A stretch of 12,604 nt of DNA from UBA5336 sp964625835 (GTDB taxonomy: Bacteria > Pseudomonadota > Alphaproteobacteria > Caulobacterales > Hyphomonadaceae): positions 1-12,604 of the forward strand of contig CAZVES010000084.1 in assembly GCA_964625835.1 (NCBI GenBank), given 5' to 3'. The position numbers and the translations under genes were made by a program. The notes beneath the pieces are model-generated. The model did no database searches. It was given only the letters and a program-made list of their open reading frames with translations, and had not been told where the DNA came from. Positions 6,411 through 12,604 of the stretch are shown one piece after another. Position 1 is the stretch's first letter. The number at the start of each line of letters is the position of its first letter.

Positions 6411-9400
6411 TCAGTTCTCTGCCTCTGTATCATCGGGCAAGGGCAGTTCGGTCTGGCTCGGATTTTCGAAGATGCGCCTCAAGATGCCCGGCGTGACAGC
6501 TGAGAGCGGATTGACCGCCACCTGCGCACGCGCCAGTTCGCCGCGCACGGAATAGGTCAGGGAGAAGACCCCCTCCCCGTCACGGCCGACAAACAGGTCA
6601 CCGATGATGGGGATGCCGCCAAGGGCCGAGTTGACGCCATAGCTGGGCACCAGAACCCCATCCACCGCGATGCCCCCGGCGTCCGGCTCGACCCAGCCAT
6701 TCACCGTCAGGCCCATGGCCGGCCCGGACGCGCGCCCCCCGTCGACCACGAAACGCCCGCTACGGGTGCGCAGGGGCAGGTCGATGCGGGTGAACAGGAC
6801 GCCATCCCCGCCCAGCGTATCGGCCAGCCCGCGCAGGGACGCCAGCGAGAGAATCTGTGTGAGGAACGGCGCATTGCGCAGGCGTGCGTCCTCAATGCTG
6901 ATGTTGATGTCGCTGGTTTCTCCTTCGCTTCGCAGCACGCCGCTCAGGTCAAGGCTGCCGCCGAGGAGCACGTCGGTCTCGAAGAACGCCTCCAGCAGGC
7001 CGCCGGCATCGTCGGTCGTCATGGCGATGCTGGCGCTGCCATCGTCCTGCAGCCGGTAGCGCGCCTCCAGCGTGTCCCCCCCGCCGAGGCGCCCCGATGC
7101 GGAAAAGGAATCCAGCCCCGTCGCGCTCGAAATGGCGGCAAGCCGAGCCCCGCGAAGCACCAGCGCATCTGCGAGGACCAACCGGTCGACCTCGGCATCC
7201 AGTGTGATCGCTCCGCCAGGCCCCGCGCCGCCGGACATGCGACCGGGGTCGGGAAGCAGGCCGGAAATGTCAAGGAGCGGCCCGCTGACACTCAGCGCAA
7301 GGGCATCATCAGCGCCGCGCGAGACCTCTCCGCTCACATCCACACGCCCGCGAAGGAAGGCCCGTTCCAGGTCCGCCGAGATGAGACGCCCGGTTTCACC
7401 GAGGCTCACCCGCCCCGCCAGTTTCGCGCCCTCGCTGTCAAGTTCGGCCTTGGCCGTGCGCTGTCCATCCTCGAACGCGTAGATGATGTTTGCCGTGGCC
7501 GCATCGCCCGGCGGCTTCAGCCAGCCGATTTCCGCAAGGTCGATGCGCGCGCCCGTGAAGTCCAGCTCGACATCGGCGGCCACCACACGGTCGCCGGCGA
7601 GGCTGGCGGCCAGTTCCACCGGGACTTCCCCGCTCACATAAGGCCGGCCGGGCAGGCCAAATTGATTCAGCACGTCCGGTGTCACCACGCTGCGCGCGGC
7701 CACCTGGCTGGGCCCGCCATCATCGTTGAACGTGTCGCGCCACTCGAAGTTGACCGCTGCGGGCCCCAGTTCGCCAAAACCGCTAATGGTCACCCGCTCA
7801 CGCGTGAGGTCGACCCGCGCTGTCGTGCCGGCAAGGTCAAAGCCGTTCACAAGGGCGTCTATGCCGGCCTCGCGCACCTGCCCCGTTACAGAGAAGGTCA
7901 CATCATCGGGATCAACCTTGTCCAGCGCCGGCCTGACCATGTTGAAGGTCATCTGGCCCTGCCCGCTGACGCGATCGGGATTGAAACCGGTTTCATTCTC
8001 CAGGTTGAGGCGGGAGCGAAAAACCGCAGCCAGCGCCTCGCGCACCGGTCCGTTCCCGGTGGCATTGATGATCAGGTCACCCCCACGCGGGTTCAGCGCC
8101 GGTATCTCGACGCTGCCGGTCTCGATCGTCCAGTTCATCCACTCGGCGCGGGCGACCTGGGCGCTGAAGCTGTTCCCGGTCAGCCGGCCCGTCGCACTGA
8201 CATTCGACACGGGCGCGATCTCCGACAGGAAACGCACATCCGCCCCGCGCACGGAAAAGTCGACACTCAGGTCCCCGTCGCGCAGGTGCCCCCCGGCCAG
8301 GCTGTCGGGAGACAGTGACAGCTGCGCCGTTGCTCCCGTCAGCGTCCCGGCTTCGATATTCCTCTCGACAAAACGGCGCGCGCCGTCACCCAGCCGGACG
8401 GGCCAGAAATCCAGCACTGTACGGGTGTCGGTTTCACCGGTGACCGAGGCGGCAATGTTTGCGCTCAGGGGCAGTTCCCCGGGCTGCGGCTCCAGGTTTC
8501 GCGAAAACCTGCCGGCCGCGGTGAACTCGATCCCGCGGGCCCTGAAGCCCAGCCTGTCGATCAGCAGGGTGTGAAGGTCAGGGGTGATGCGGGAGTCGAT
8601 CTCAACGCCCTGCAGGGAGACGGGCCGTTCGAACACGGGGCGGCCATCCAGTCCCAGCGCGGGCGCGCGCAGTGAGAGAGGCCGGTCCTCGCCACCAAAG
8701 ACAGCGCCGCCAAGCGATCCATTGACAGCCCCGCGAAGAAATCCCGCATCGAGTGTCGAAAAGGCGAAGTCCAACGTGTCGCTTCCTGTGTCGTAATTTG
8801 CCCCGCCAATGATGCGCGTCACCGGGACCGCCTGGCCGGCAATGGTCAGGCCACCGGCTCCGGTCTCGCCACTGGCGGCCACTGTGGACAGGCCGGCCGC
8901 CTGGTTGGCCTGGAAGCTCAGGGTGAGCGCCCCGGGCAGGCCGGTGATCCGTTCCGCCCTGATTCCCATCCGCGAGGCCAGTTCCGAAAGGCTCCATCCA
9001 TCCAGCTGAACCTGCACATCGAGCGTGTCGAACCCGCCATAGCTGTCGAGACCAATGGCGATCCTGTCCGGCAGGCCACTGCCTTCCCCGGTCCCTGCAA
9101 GGGTCAGGGATATGTCGCCACCGGCCACCTCAAGGGTGCCCGCCGCATTCGCCACACGCAGCATCTGCTCACCGGAAAGCCCCACGACATCGAGGTTCAG
9201 CCCCTGGAACCCGACGCGCGAGAGCTTGATCTGGTCAAATGCGTTCTCACCGCCGTCCAGCATCGCACCGAGAACACGGTTGATGCTTGCCAGCCATTCC
9301 TCGGGAGTTTCGGGAAAATCGGCGGCCGGAATGGGAGGCAAGGGCTCGCTGGCGATCGACCAGACATCAGCGCTCACCTGGCGCACTTCCAGTTCTGCGC

Positions 9401-9761
9401 CGCGCAAGCTGACGGACAGCACATCGGCGCGCCCGAACAACAGCGCCGACGCGTCGAGTTCGATGACGGCCTGCTGCGCAAACCCGCCCTTGTCGCCATC
9501 GCTCGAATAGAAGGTGATGCCCTCGGCAAGCACATCGACGCGGCGCGCTTCAGGGGACCATTGCAACTGCACCGTTTCGATCTCGACCTCGCGCCCGCCG
9601 CGCGCCTCGCTGAGTGCGCGGGCGATGTCATCGCGATAGATGTCGAGTTCCATCGGTCCTTGGGACAGGCGCCATGCCAGCACGGCCGCTGCGATCACCG
9701 CCAGGAAGAGAATCCCGCCGAGGATTTCGAATACAAGGACCCGGGCGGTCTGGCGAACCAA
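6411..9761 (-). CDS. Very large DUF3971/AsmA-C domain envelope protein (YhdP-like)
   Basis: The protein has 1116 residues. A single N-terminal membrane anchor lies at about residues 9-30 (VLVFEILGGILFLAVIAAAV). A long beta-rich periplasmic body follows, with the DUF3971 landmark FWPVRLGDGARRFVERNI near residue 452. The C-terminal AsmA-like block is visible at about 945-1095, with PFLTQILSLASLRGLADTL, GIPIIGDLFVG and NPLSAVTPGILRRIF. Relatives include YhdP and TamB, long hydrophobic-groove proteins thought to carry phospholipids between the inner and outer membrane; function here is inferred from the family. The start is a TTG (9761-9759) with GGAG seven bases upstream; no ATG lies between it and the anchor. 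The gene stands alone on the minus strand, between tyrS and bcp. Confidence 0.88.
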   Translation of the reverse strand: MVRQTARVLVFEILGGILFLAVIAAAVLAWRLSQGPMELDIYRDDIARALSEARGGREVEIETVQLQWSPEARRVDVLAEGITFYSSDGDKGGFAQQAVIELDASALLFGRADVLSVSLRGAELEVRQVSADVWSIASEPLPPIPAADFPETPEEWLASINRVLGAMLDGGENAFDQIKLSRVGFQGLNLDVVGLSGEQMLRVANAAGTLEVAGGDISLTLAGTGEGSGLPDRIAIGLDSYGGFDTLDVQVQLDGWSLSELASRMGIRAERITGLPGALTLSFQANQAAGLSTVAASGETGAGGLTIAGQAVPVTRIIGGANYDTGSDTLDFAFSTLDAGFLRGAVNGSLGGAVFGGEDRPLSLRAPALGLDGRPVFERPVSLQGVEIDSRITPDLHTLLIDRLGFRARGIEFTAAGRFSRNLEPQPGELPLSANIAASVTGETDTRTVLDFWPVRLGDGARRFVERNIEAGTLTGATAQLSLSPDSLAGGHLRDGDLSVDFSVRGADVRFLSEIAPVSNVSATGRLTGNSFSAQVARAEWMNWTIETGSVEIPALNPRGGDLIINATGNGPVREALAAVFRSRLNLENETGFNPDRVSGQGQMTFNMVRPALDKVDPDDVTFSVTGQVREAGIDALVNGFDLAGTTARVDLTRERVTISGFGELGPAAVNFEWRDTFNDDGGPSQVAARSVVTPDVLNQFGLPGRPYVSGEVPVELAASLAGDRVVAADVELDFTGARIDLAEIGWLKPPGDAATANIIYAFEDGQRTAKAELDSEGAKLAGRVSLGETGRLISADLERAFLRGRVDVSGEVSRGADDALALSVSGPLLDISGLLPDPGRMSGGAGPGGAITLDAEVDRLVLADALVLRGARLAAISSATGLDSFSASGRLGGGDTLEARYRLQDDGSASIAMTTDDAGGLLEAFFETDVLLGGSLDLSGVLRSEGETSDINISIEDARLRNAPFLTQILSLASLRGLADTLGGDGVLFTRIDLPLRTRSGRFVVDGGRASGPAMGLTVNGWVEPDAGGIAVDGVLVPSYGVNSALGGIPIIGDLFVGRDGEGVFSLTYSVRGELARAQVAVNPLSAVTPGILRRIFENPSQTELPLPDDTEAEN

Positions 9762-9825
9762 GCGTCAACTCCACTCTTCTGATCGCGGCCGCAAGGCTTG
9801 CAGCGACGTCCCGGCCCGCTACTTC

Positions 9826-9831
9826 ATTGTA
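9826..9831 (-). promoter_or_regulatory. Possible -10 element of the DUF3971 gene
   Basis: On the minus strand TACAAT (9831-9826) matches the -10 consensus at five of six bases, 64 bp before the TTG start. No good -35 lies 16-18 bp upstream. The 117-bp divergent gap must also hold the bcp promoter, which I could not place. Confidence 0.25.
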
Positions 9832-9878
9832 AACCGAGGCGGCCCCGGACGCCACCATCCTGCAGCAGAGGTAAAATC

Positions 9879-10340
9879 ATGGTAGATATCGGCCAACCGG
9901 CTCCACCTTTCTCCCTGCCCGGCGCAGGCGAAAAGACACTGACCCTGGCCGACCAGGTCGGCAAGTGGGTGGTCTTGTACTTCTACCCCAAAGACGACAC
10001 GCCGGGCTGCACCACCGAAGCCCGGGATTTCACCGTCCTTGCAGGGCAGTTTGCCGAGCGCAATGCCATCATCATCGGGGTATCCAAAGACACGGTCGCC
10101 AGGCACGACAAGTTCCGGGCCAAGCACGACCTGGCCGTGGAACTGGCCTCCGACGAGTCGGGCGAGGTCTGCGAGGCCTATGGCGTCTGGGTCGAGAAGA
10201 ATATGTATGGCAAAAAATACATGGGCATCCAGCGCGCGACCTTCCTGATCGATCCGAATGGTGAAATTGCTGCAACCTGGCCGAAGGTGAAAGTTAAGGG
10301 CCATGCCGAGGATGTTCTGACAAAAATACCCGGCAATTGA
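9879..10340 (+). CDS. bcp: Thiol peroxidase of the Bcp/PrxQ peroxiredoxin family
   Basis: The enzyme reduces hydrogen peroxide and organic or lipid hydroperoxides in the cytosol. The protein has 153 residues with the thioredoxin-like peroxiredoxin fold. The active-site run YFYPKDDTPGCTTEARDF contains the peroxidatic Cys44 with its Pro and Thr partners. LASDESGEVCEAYGVW and ATFLIDPNGEI are typical further blocks. The resolving Cys that many Bcp proteins have five residues after the peroxidatic one (E. coli C50) is Arg49 here. The only other Cys is C98, at the place of E. coli C99. It may therefore work as a one-Cys enzyme or use C98. The start at 9879 has AGAGG seven bases upstream. It diverges from the DUF3971 gene. 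Confidence 0.95.
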   Translation: MVDIGQPAPPFSLPGAGEKTLTLADQVGKWVVLYFYPKDDTPGCTTEARDFTVLAGQFAERNAIIIGVSKDTVARHDKFRAKHDLAVELASDESGEVCEAYGVWVEKNMYGKKYMGIQRATFLIDPNGEIAATWPKVKVKGHAEDVLTKIPGN

Positions 10341-10379
10341 GCGGATAGAGCGCGAGTGTGCATTCAACCACCGCAAAGC

Positions 10380-10395
10380 TTAACCAGCCCTTAAC
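10380..10395 (+). promoter_or_regulatory. CtrA-binding site (TTAA-N7-TTAAC)
   Basis: TTAA (10380-10383), seven bases (CCAGCCC) and TTAAC (10391-10395) match the full consensus of the alphaproteobacterial cell-cycle regulator CtrA. Its second half, TTAACA, also resembles a -35 hexamer (five of six), as in many CtrA-activated promoters, although no clear -10 is seen. It is 40 bp after bcp, 62 bp before a small ORF and 152 bp before the M23 gene, so it most likely controls the M23/bactofilin unit. Confidence 0.6.
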
Positions 10396-10441
10396 ACACT
10401 CATGCGAGATTGAGGCACAAATCCTGATGGTGAGGGGTTCC

Positions 10442-10546
10442 ATGCAAGACAACGTTCAGGTTACAAGAGGTTTCGAGGGTTTGGGACGGCGTCGTCCACG
10501 TTCAGTCGGCGCTGCGAGTAAAACAACCAATCGACGGGCGGCGTAG
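10442..10546 (+). CDS. Possible 34-residue basic small protein or leader peptide
   Basis: An ATG at 10442 has a strong ribosome-binding site (GAGGGG, four bases upstream). It opens a 34-codon frame beginning MQDNVQVTRGFEGLGRRRPR and ending RRAA-TAG. The stop directly abuts the ATG of the M23 gene (TAGATG). The product is Arg-rich and without a membrane segment. The M23 start itself has only a weak GGGCGG-like site, so translation of this frame may deliver ribosomes to it by coupling. An in-frame ATG at 10427 is an alternative start. No family is recognised. The frame may instead be only untranslated leader. Confidence 0.35.
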   Translation: MQDNVQVTRGFEGLGRRRPRSVGAASKTTNRRAA

Positions 10547-11764
10547 ATGAAGCAGTTGAGTACGAAAGCGCGTGCGGTTTTTGACCGCGTTTTCCCGGAG
10601 CGACAGATTTATCACCGCAGTGGTGGTACGGTTCATTACATATCGGTGTCCCCCTGGCAGCAGGCCATGCTTGCCGCCGGCGTGACAGCGATTGCAGGGT
10701 GGACGGGCGTTGCGACCGTCTCTTACATCTTTGGTGCGACCGGCAGCTATGACGTTGCCGAAAACCAGGACGATGATGCCCGCTACCAGCGCTGGATCCA
10801 GGAATTGCGGGCCAACACCGCCCTGTCACAGAGCCTGCTTGAAGAACGCACGGAAGATTTCCAGCAGGCCACGGCCGAATTCGAAGAGCGCCACCAGAGA
10901 CTGAAAATCCTCCTCGACGCGCTGGAAAGCGGCGATGACCTCGATGTCACGGCCCTGCGCGGCAACAATGCAGACCTCCTGCTTGAAGCCACGATTGACG
11001 AAGCCGACGCCCGCCGGGGCCTAGAGCGCGCCCAGCCCACCGCCCGGCTGGAACTCGTCGGCACGCGCGCGCGGATTGACAGCGTGAAATCCGAGCAGAT
11101 GGCCTTTCTGGATGATGCCGAGGACATGGCGGTGGAGCGCGCCGAACGCGCCCGCGGCGTGCTGCGCCTGACGGCAGTCGGCACCGGCCGGATCGAGGAC
11201 ACCGCCGCGATCGGCGGGCCCGAAGTCTCGCTCGCCGACCTGGCCAACATGCAATTCGATGATCCCGACGACGCCGCCTTCAACCGCCGCGTGATTCAGG
11301 TGGCTGCGCGCCTTGAGGAGGCCCGCTACTATGAGGAAATCGTTGAGAACCTGCCCCTGGCAGAGCCCGTGGGCGTTCCCGCGCGCCTGACCTCCAATTA
11401 CGGCATGCGGGTCGACCCGTTCTCACGCCGCCCGGCCTGGCACAATGGCATCGACATGGCCGCCTATTACAAGGCGCCGATTGTTGCCGCCGGCCCGGGC
11501 ACCATCACCTATGCCGGACGCATGAATGGCTATGGCCGCATGGTCGAGATTGATCACGGCCATGGTTTCAAGTCCCGCTATGCACACCTGCAATCGATCA
11601 ATGTTTCCCGTGGCGACAGTGTGGCAATAGGTGATACAGTGGGGCTGATGGGGTCCAGCGGCCGCTCGACCGGTCCGCACCTCCACTACGAAGTGTTCTT
11701 TAACAACAAGCCCTACGACCCGATCGACTTTCTGAAGGCAGGACGCCATGTTCACCAAGACTAA
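10547..11764 (+). CDS. M23-family peptidoglycan endopeptidase, membrane-anchored
   Basis: M23 (LytM) enzymes are zinc metallopeptidases that cut peptide crosslinks in peptidoglycan. The protein has 405 residues: a short cytosolic N-terminus with RVFPERQIYHRSGG, a membrane segment at about 40-62, a Glu/Arg/Gln-rich coiled-coil region at about 75-130 with further helices to about 260, and the C-terminal LytM domain from about 275. The zinc and catalytic residues are present: H299 and D303 in WHNGIDMAA, H347 in RYAHLQ, and H378-L-H380 in GPHLHYEVFF. It is therefore likely active, unlike degenerate LytM regulators. The gene overlaps the bactofilin by 17 bp. This arrangement matches the bactofilin-LmdC type pairs of stalked and budding alphaproteobacteria, in which the bactofilin places the peptidase at sites of shape change. 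That role is inferred from gene order and family. Confidence 0.92.
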   Translation: MKQLSTKARAVFDRVFPERQIYHRSGGTVHYISVSPWQQAMLAAGVTAIAGWTGVATVSYIFGATGSYDVAENQDDDARYQRWIQELRANTALSQSLLEERTEDFQQATAEFEERHQRLKILLDALESGDDLDVTALRGNNADLLLEATIDEADARRGLERAQPTARLELVGTRARIDSVKSEQMAFLDDAEDMAVERAERARGVLRLTAVGTGRIEDTAAIGGPEVSLADLANMQFDDPDDAAFNRRVIQVAARLEEARYYEEIVENLPLAEPVGVPARLTSNYGMRVDPFSRRPAWHNGIDMAAYYKAPIVAAGPGTITYAGRMNGYGRMVEIDHGHGFKSRYAHLQSINVSRGDSVAIGDTVGLMGSSGRSTGPHLHYEVFFNNKPYDPIDFLKAGRHVHQD

Positions 11765-12296
11765 CAAAGGCGAGCCCGGCGCGGCTCCCATCGGCAATCC
11801 GGCGCAGGATGCCATCCGCTCGGCCTCCAGCAAGCCGGCCGGTCGCTCCGTGGCGTCGATCATCTGCAACGACATGAAGATCAATGGCTCGGTCTATTCC
11901 GAAGGTGCCCTGCAGGTGGACGGTCATGTGGAGGGCGATGTCACCGCCCAGGACATCACGATTGGTGCGTCCGGCGTCATCACGGGCGAGGTGATAGCCG
12001 AAGTCATCACCGTTAAGGGCACCATCAGGGGCTCGATCCGCGGGCGCAAGGTGGAGCTTGAGACCGGCGCGAAGGTGGAGGGCGACATTGTCCACACCTC
12101 GCTGACGATCCAGGCCAATGCCGTGTTCGAAGGCCAGGTCAAGCATGCCGCAGACCCGCTCCAGAACAATGCGCCCAAGGCCGCTGCGCCATCCGCGCCC
12201 AAGCCGGTCGCCCAGCCCGCGGTCCAGACCGCACCGGCCAAGCCGAAACCAGCAAGCCCCGCCTCGCCCACTCCGGGCTCGCCCGGCAACGCCTGA
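11748..12296 (+). CDS. Bactofilin (polymer-forming cytoskeletal protein)
   Basis: Bactofilins polymerise without nucleotide into membrane-bound filaments that position wall enzymes. The protein has 182 residues. The core beta-helix (DUF583) spans about residues 36-133, with the family start SIICNDMKINGSVYSEGALQ followed by repeating Gly/Val/Ile turns (GHVEGDVTAQDITIGASG, ITGEVIAEVITVKGTIRG). The flanks are disordered: a polar N-terminus, and an Ala/Pro/Lys-rich tail at about 134-182. The ATG at 11748 is preceded by AGGA five bases upstream, and the first 17 bp overlap the M23 gene, so the two are co-transcribed and probably coupled. It resembles the BacA type; the exact paralogue cannot be told from the sequence alone. 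Confidence 0.95.
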   Translation: MFTKTNKGEPGAAPIGNPAQDAIRSASSKPAGRSVASIICNDMKINGSVYSEGALQVDGHVEGDVTAQDITIGASGVITGEVIAEVITVKGTIRGSIRGRKVELETGAKVEGDIVHTSLTIQANAVFEGQVKHAADPLQNNAPKAAAPSAPKPVAQPAVQTAPAKPKPASPASPTPGSPGNA

Positions 12297-12317
12297 GGCT
12301 TCCCCCGCAGCACACTC

Positions 12318-12351
12318 AAAAAGCCGCCCGCCTCGTGCGAGGCGGCTTTTT
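12318..12351. terminator. Strong bidirectional rho-independent terminator
   Basis: AAAAAGCCGCC (12318-12328) and GGCGGCTTTTT (12341-12351) are perfect 11-bp inverted arms around a 12-nt loop; the loop bases can also form the alternative stem CCGCCTCG/CGAGGCGG. The T-run on the plus strand and the A-run on the other side make it work both ways. It lies 21 bp after the bactofilin stop and ends the M23/bactofilin unit. Confidence 0.92.
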
Positions 12352-12371
12352 CATGGCCCGCGCCCTGCGCC

Positions 12372-12400
12372 TTGCCCCCAAAGCGCCCTTCCCCTTAAAT
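12372..12400 (+). promoter_or_regulatory. Candidate sigma-70 promoter of the TIR gene
   Basis: TTGCCC (12372-12377), a 17-bp spacer and TTAAAT (12395-12400) match four of six bases in each hexamer, 25 bp before the ATG. Since the upstream terminator is strong, the TIR gene needs its own promoter, and this is the only candidate seen. Confidence 0.4.
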
Positions 12401-12425
12401 GACCCCACAAGGCGGGACACGGGAC

Positions 12426-12604
12426 ATGGCCAAGATTTTCATCAGCTACCGGCGCGAGGATGCGCAATGGCAGACGCGGGCGCTTTACAATGCCCTCTCG
12501 CGCCATGTTGCCAGCCCGTCAGAGGATATTTTCTACGATCTCGACTCCATGACGGTGGGGCTGAACTTCAAGCGCCAGATCGAGGAGACGGTGCAGAAAT
12601 GCGA
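12426..12604 (+). CDS. TIR-domain protein, N-terminal part only
   Basis: The first 59 codons are visible and the gene runs off the window. The start MAKIFISYRREDAQW is the classic beta-A strand and box 1 of bacterial TIR domains. It is followed by a helix (TRALYNALSRHV), then IFYDLDSMTVGLNFKRQIEE, corresponding to the strand and BB-loop region and the next helix, and a closing QKC. Bacterial TIR domains either cleave NAD (defence or toxin effectors) or act as signalling or scaffold modules. The catalytic Glu would lie beyond the window, as would any partner domain (for example TPR, WD40, NACHT or a SEFIR-like array), so the function stays open. The ATG follows a weak GGGAC-type ribosome-binding site. 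It forms a separate unit after the bactofilin terminator. Confidence 0.85.
   Translation, partial: MAKIFISYRREDAQWQTRALYNALSRHVASPSEDIFYDLDSMTVGLNFKRQIEETVQKC

Noticed and set aside
7662..8574. Forward frames of 218 and 282 codons opposite the DUF3971 gene
   Set aside because: Shadow frames without domains or ribosome-binding sites; the minus-strand frame has an anchor and conserved C-terminal motifs.
1..12604. CRISPR array, insertion sequence or tandem repeats
   Set aside because: No regularly spaced repeats, transposase genes or terminal inverted repeats were seen on reading both strands.

Overview
The window looks like a chromosome segment from a GC-rich alphaproteobacterium, most likely a dimorphic or stalked lineage (Caulobacterales/Maricaulales/Hyphomonadales type). 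The reasons are strong G/C bias at third codon positions, two very long AsmA-superfamily envelope proteins, a tyrosyl-tRNA synthetase with a KMGKT signature, a paired M23 peptidase and bactofilin, and a consensus CtrA site (TTAA-N7-TTAA) upstream of that pair. This placement is inferred from sequence features; no database search was run.

Layout. Bases 1-119 hold the C-terminus of an unidentified gene. Bases 120-1097 are a gene-poor scar. It contains a decayed tyrosine-recombinase fragment (minus strand) starting about 55 bp past the 3' end of a complete tRNA-Asp(GUC) gene (1174-1098, minus), plus a doubtful small membrane ORF. This is the usual appearance of an eroded integrative element at a tRNA. 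From 1346 on, the window is almost fully coding: an AsmA-family protein (+), anmK (-, anhydro-MurNAc kinase), tyrS (+), a 1116-residue DUF3971/AsmA-C protein (-, YhdP-like), a Bcp/PrxQ peroxiredoxin (+), a 34-codon small ORF, an M23 endopeptidase and a bactofilin (+, overlapping), a strong terminator, and the first 59 codons of a TIR-domain protein (+) cut by the window end.

How the genes may work together. Much of the window concerns the cell envelope. The two AsmA-like proteins are membrane-anchored and probably periplasm-spanning, a class linked to phospholipid transport between membranes. AnmK recycles peptidoglycan sugars. The M23 peptidase and bactofilin form the pair known to localise wall cutting and growth in stalked and budding alphaproteobacteria. 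The CtrA box suggests that this pair is expressed in a cell-cycle-dependent way. tyrS and bcp are housekeeping and stress genes. The TIR protein opens a separate transcription unit after the terminator and may be a defence or signalling gene. I did not find a clearly new multi-gene system. The most promising leads are the CtrA box with a small ORF abutting the M23/bactofilin pair, the tRNA-Asp element scar, and the truncated TIR gene.
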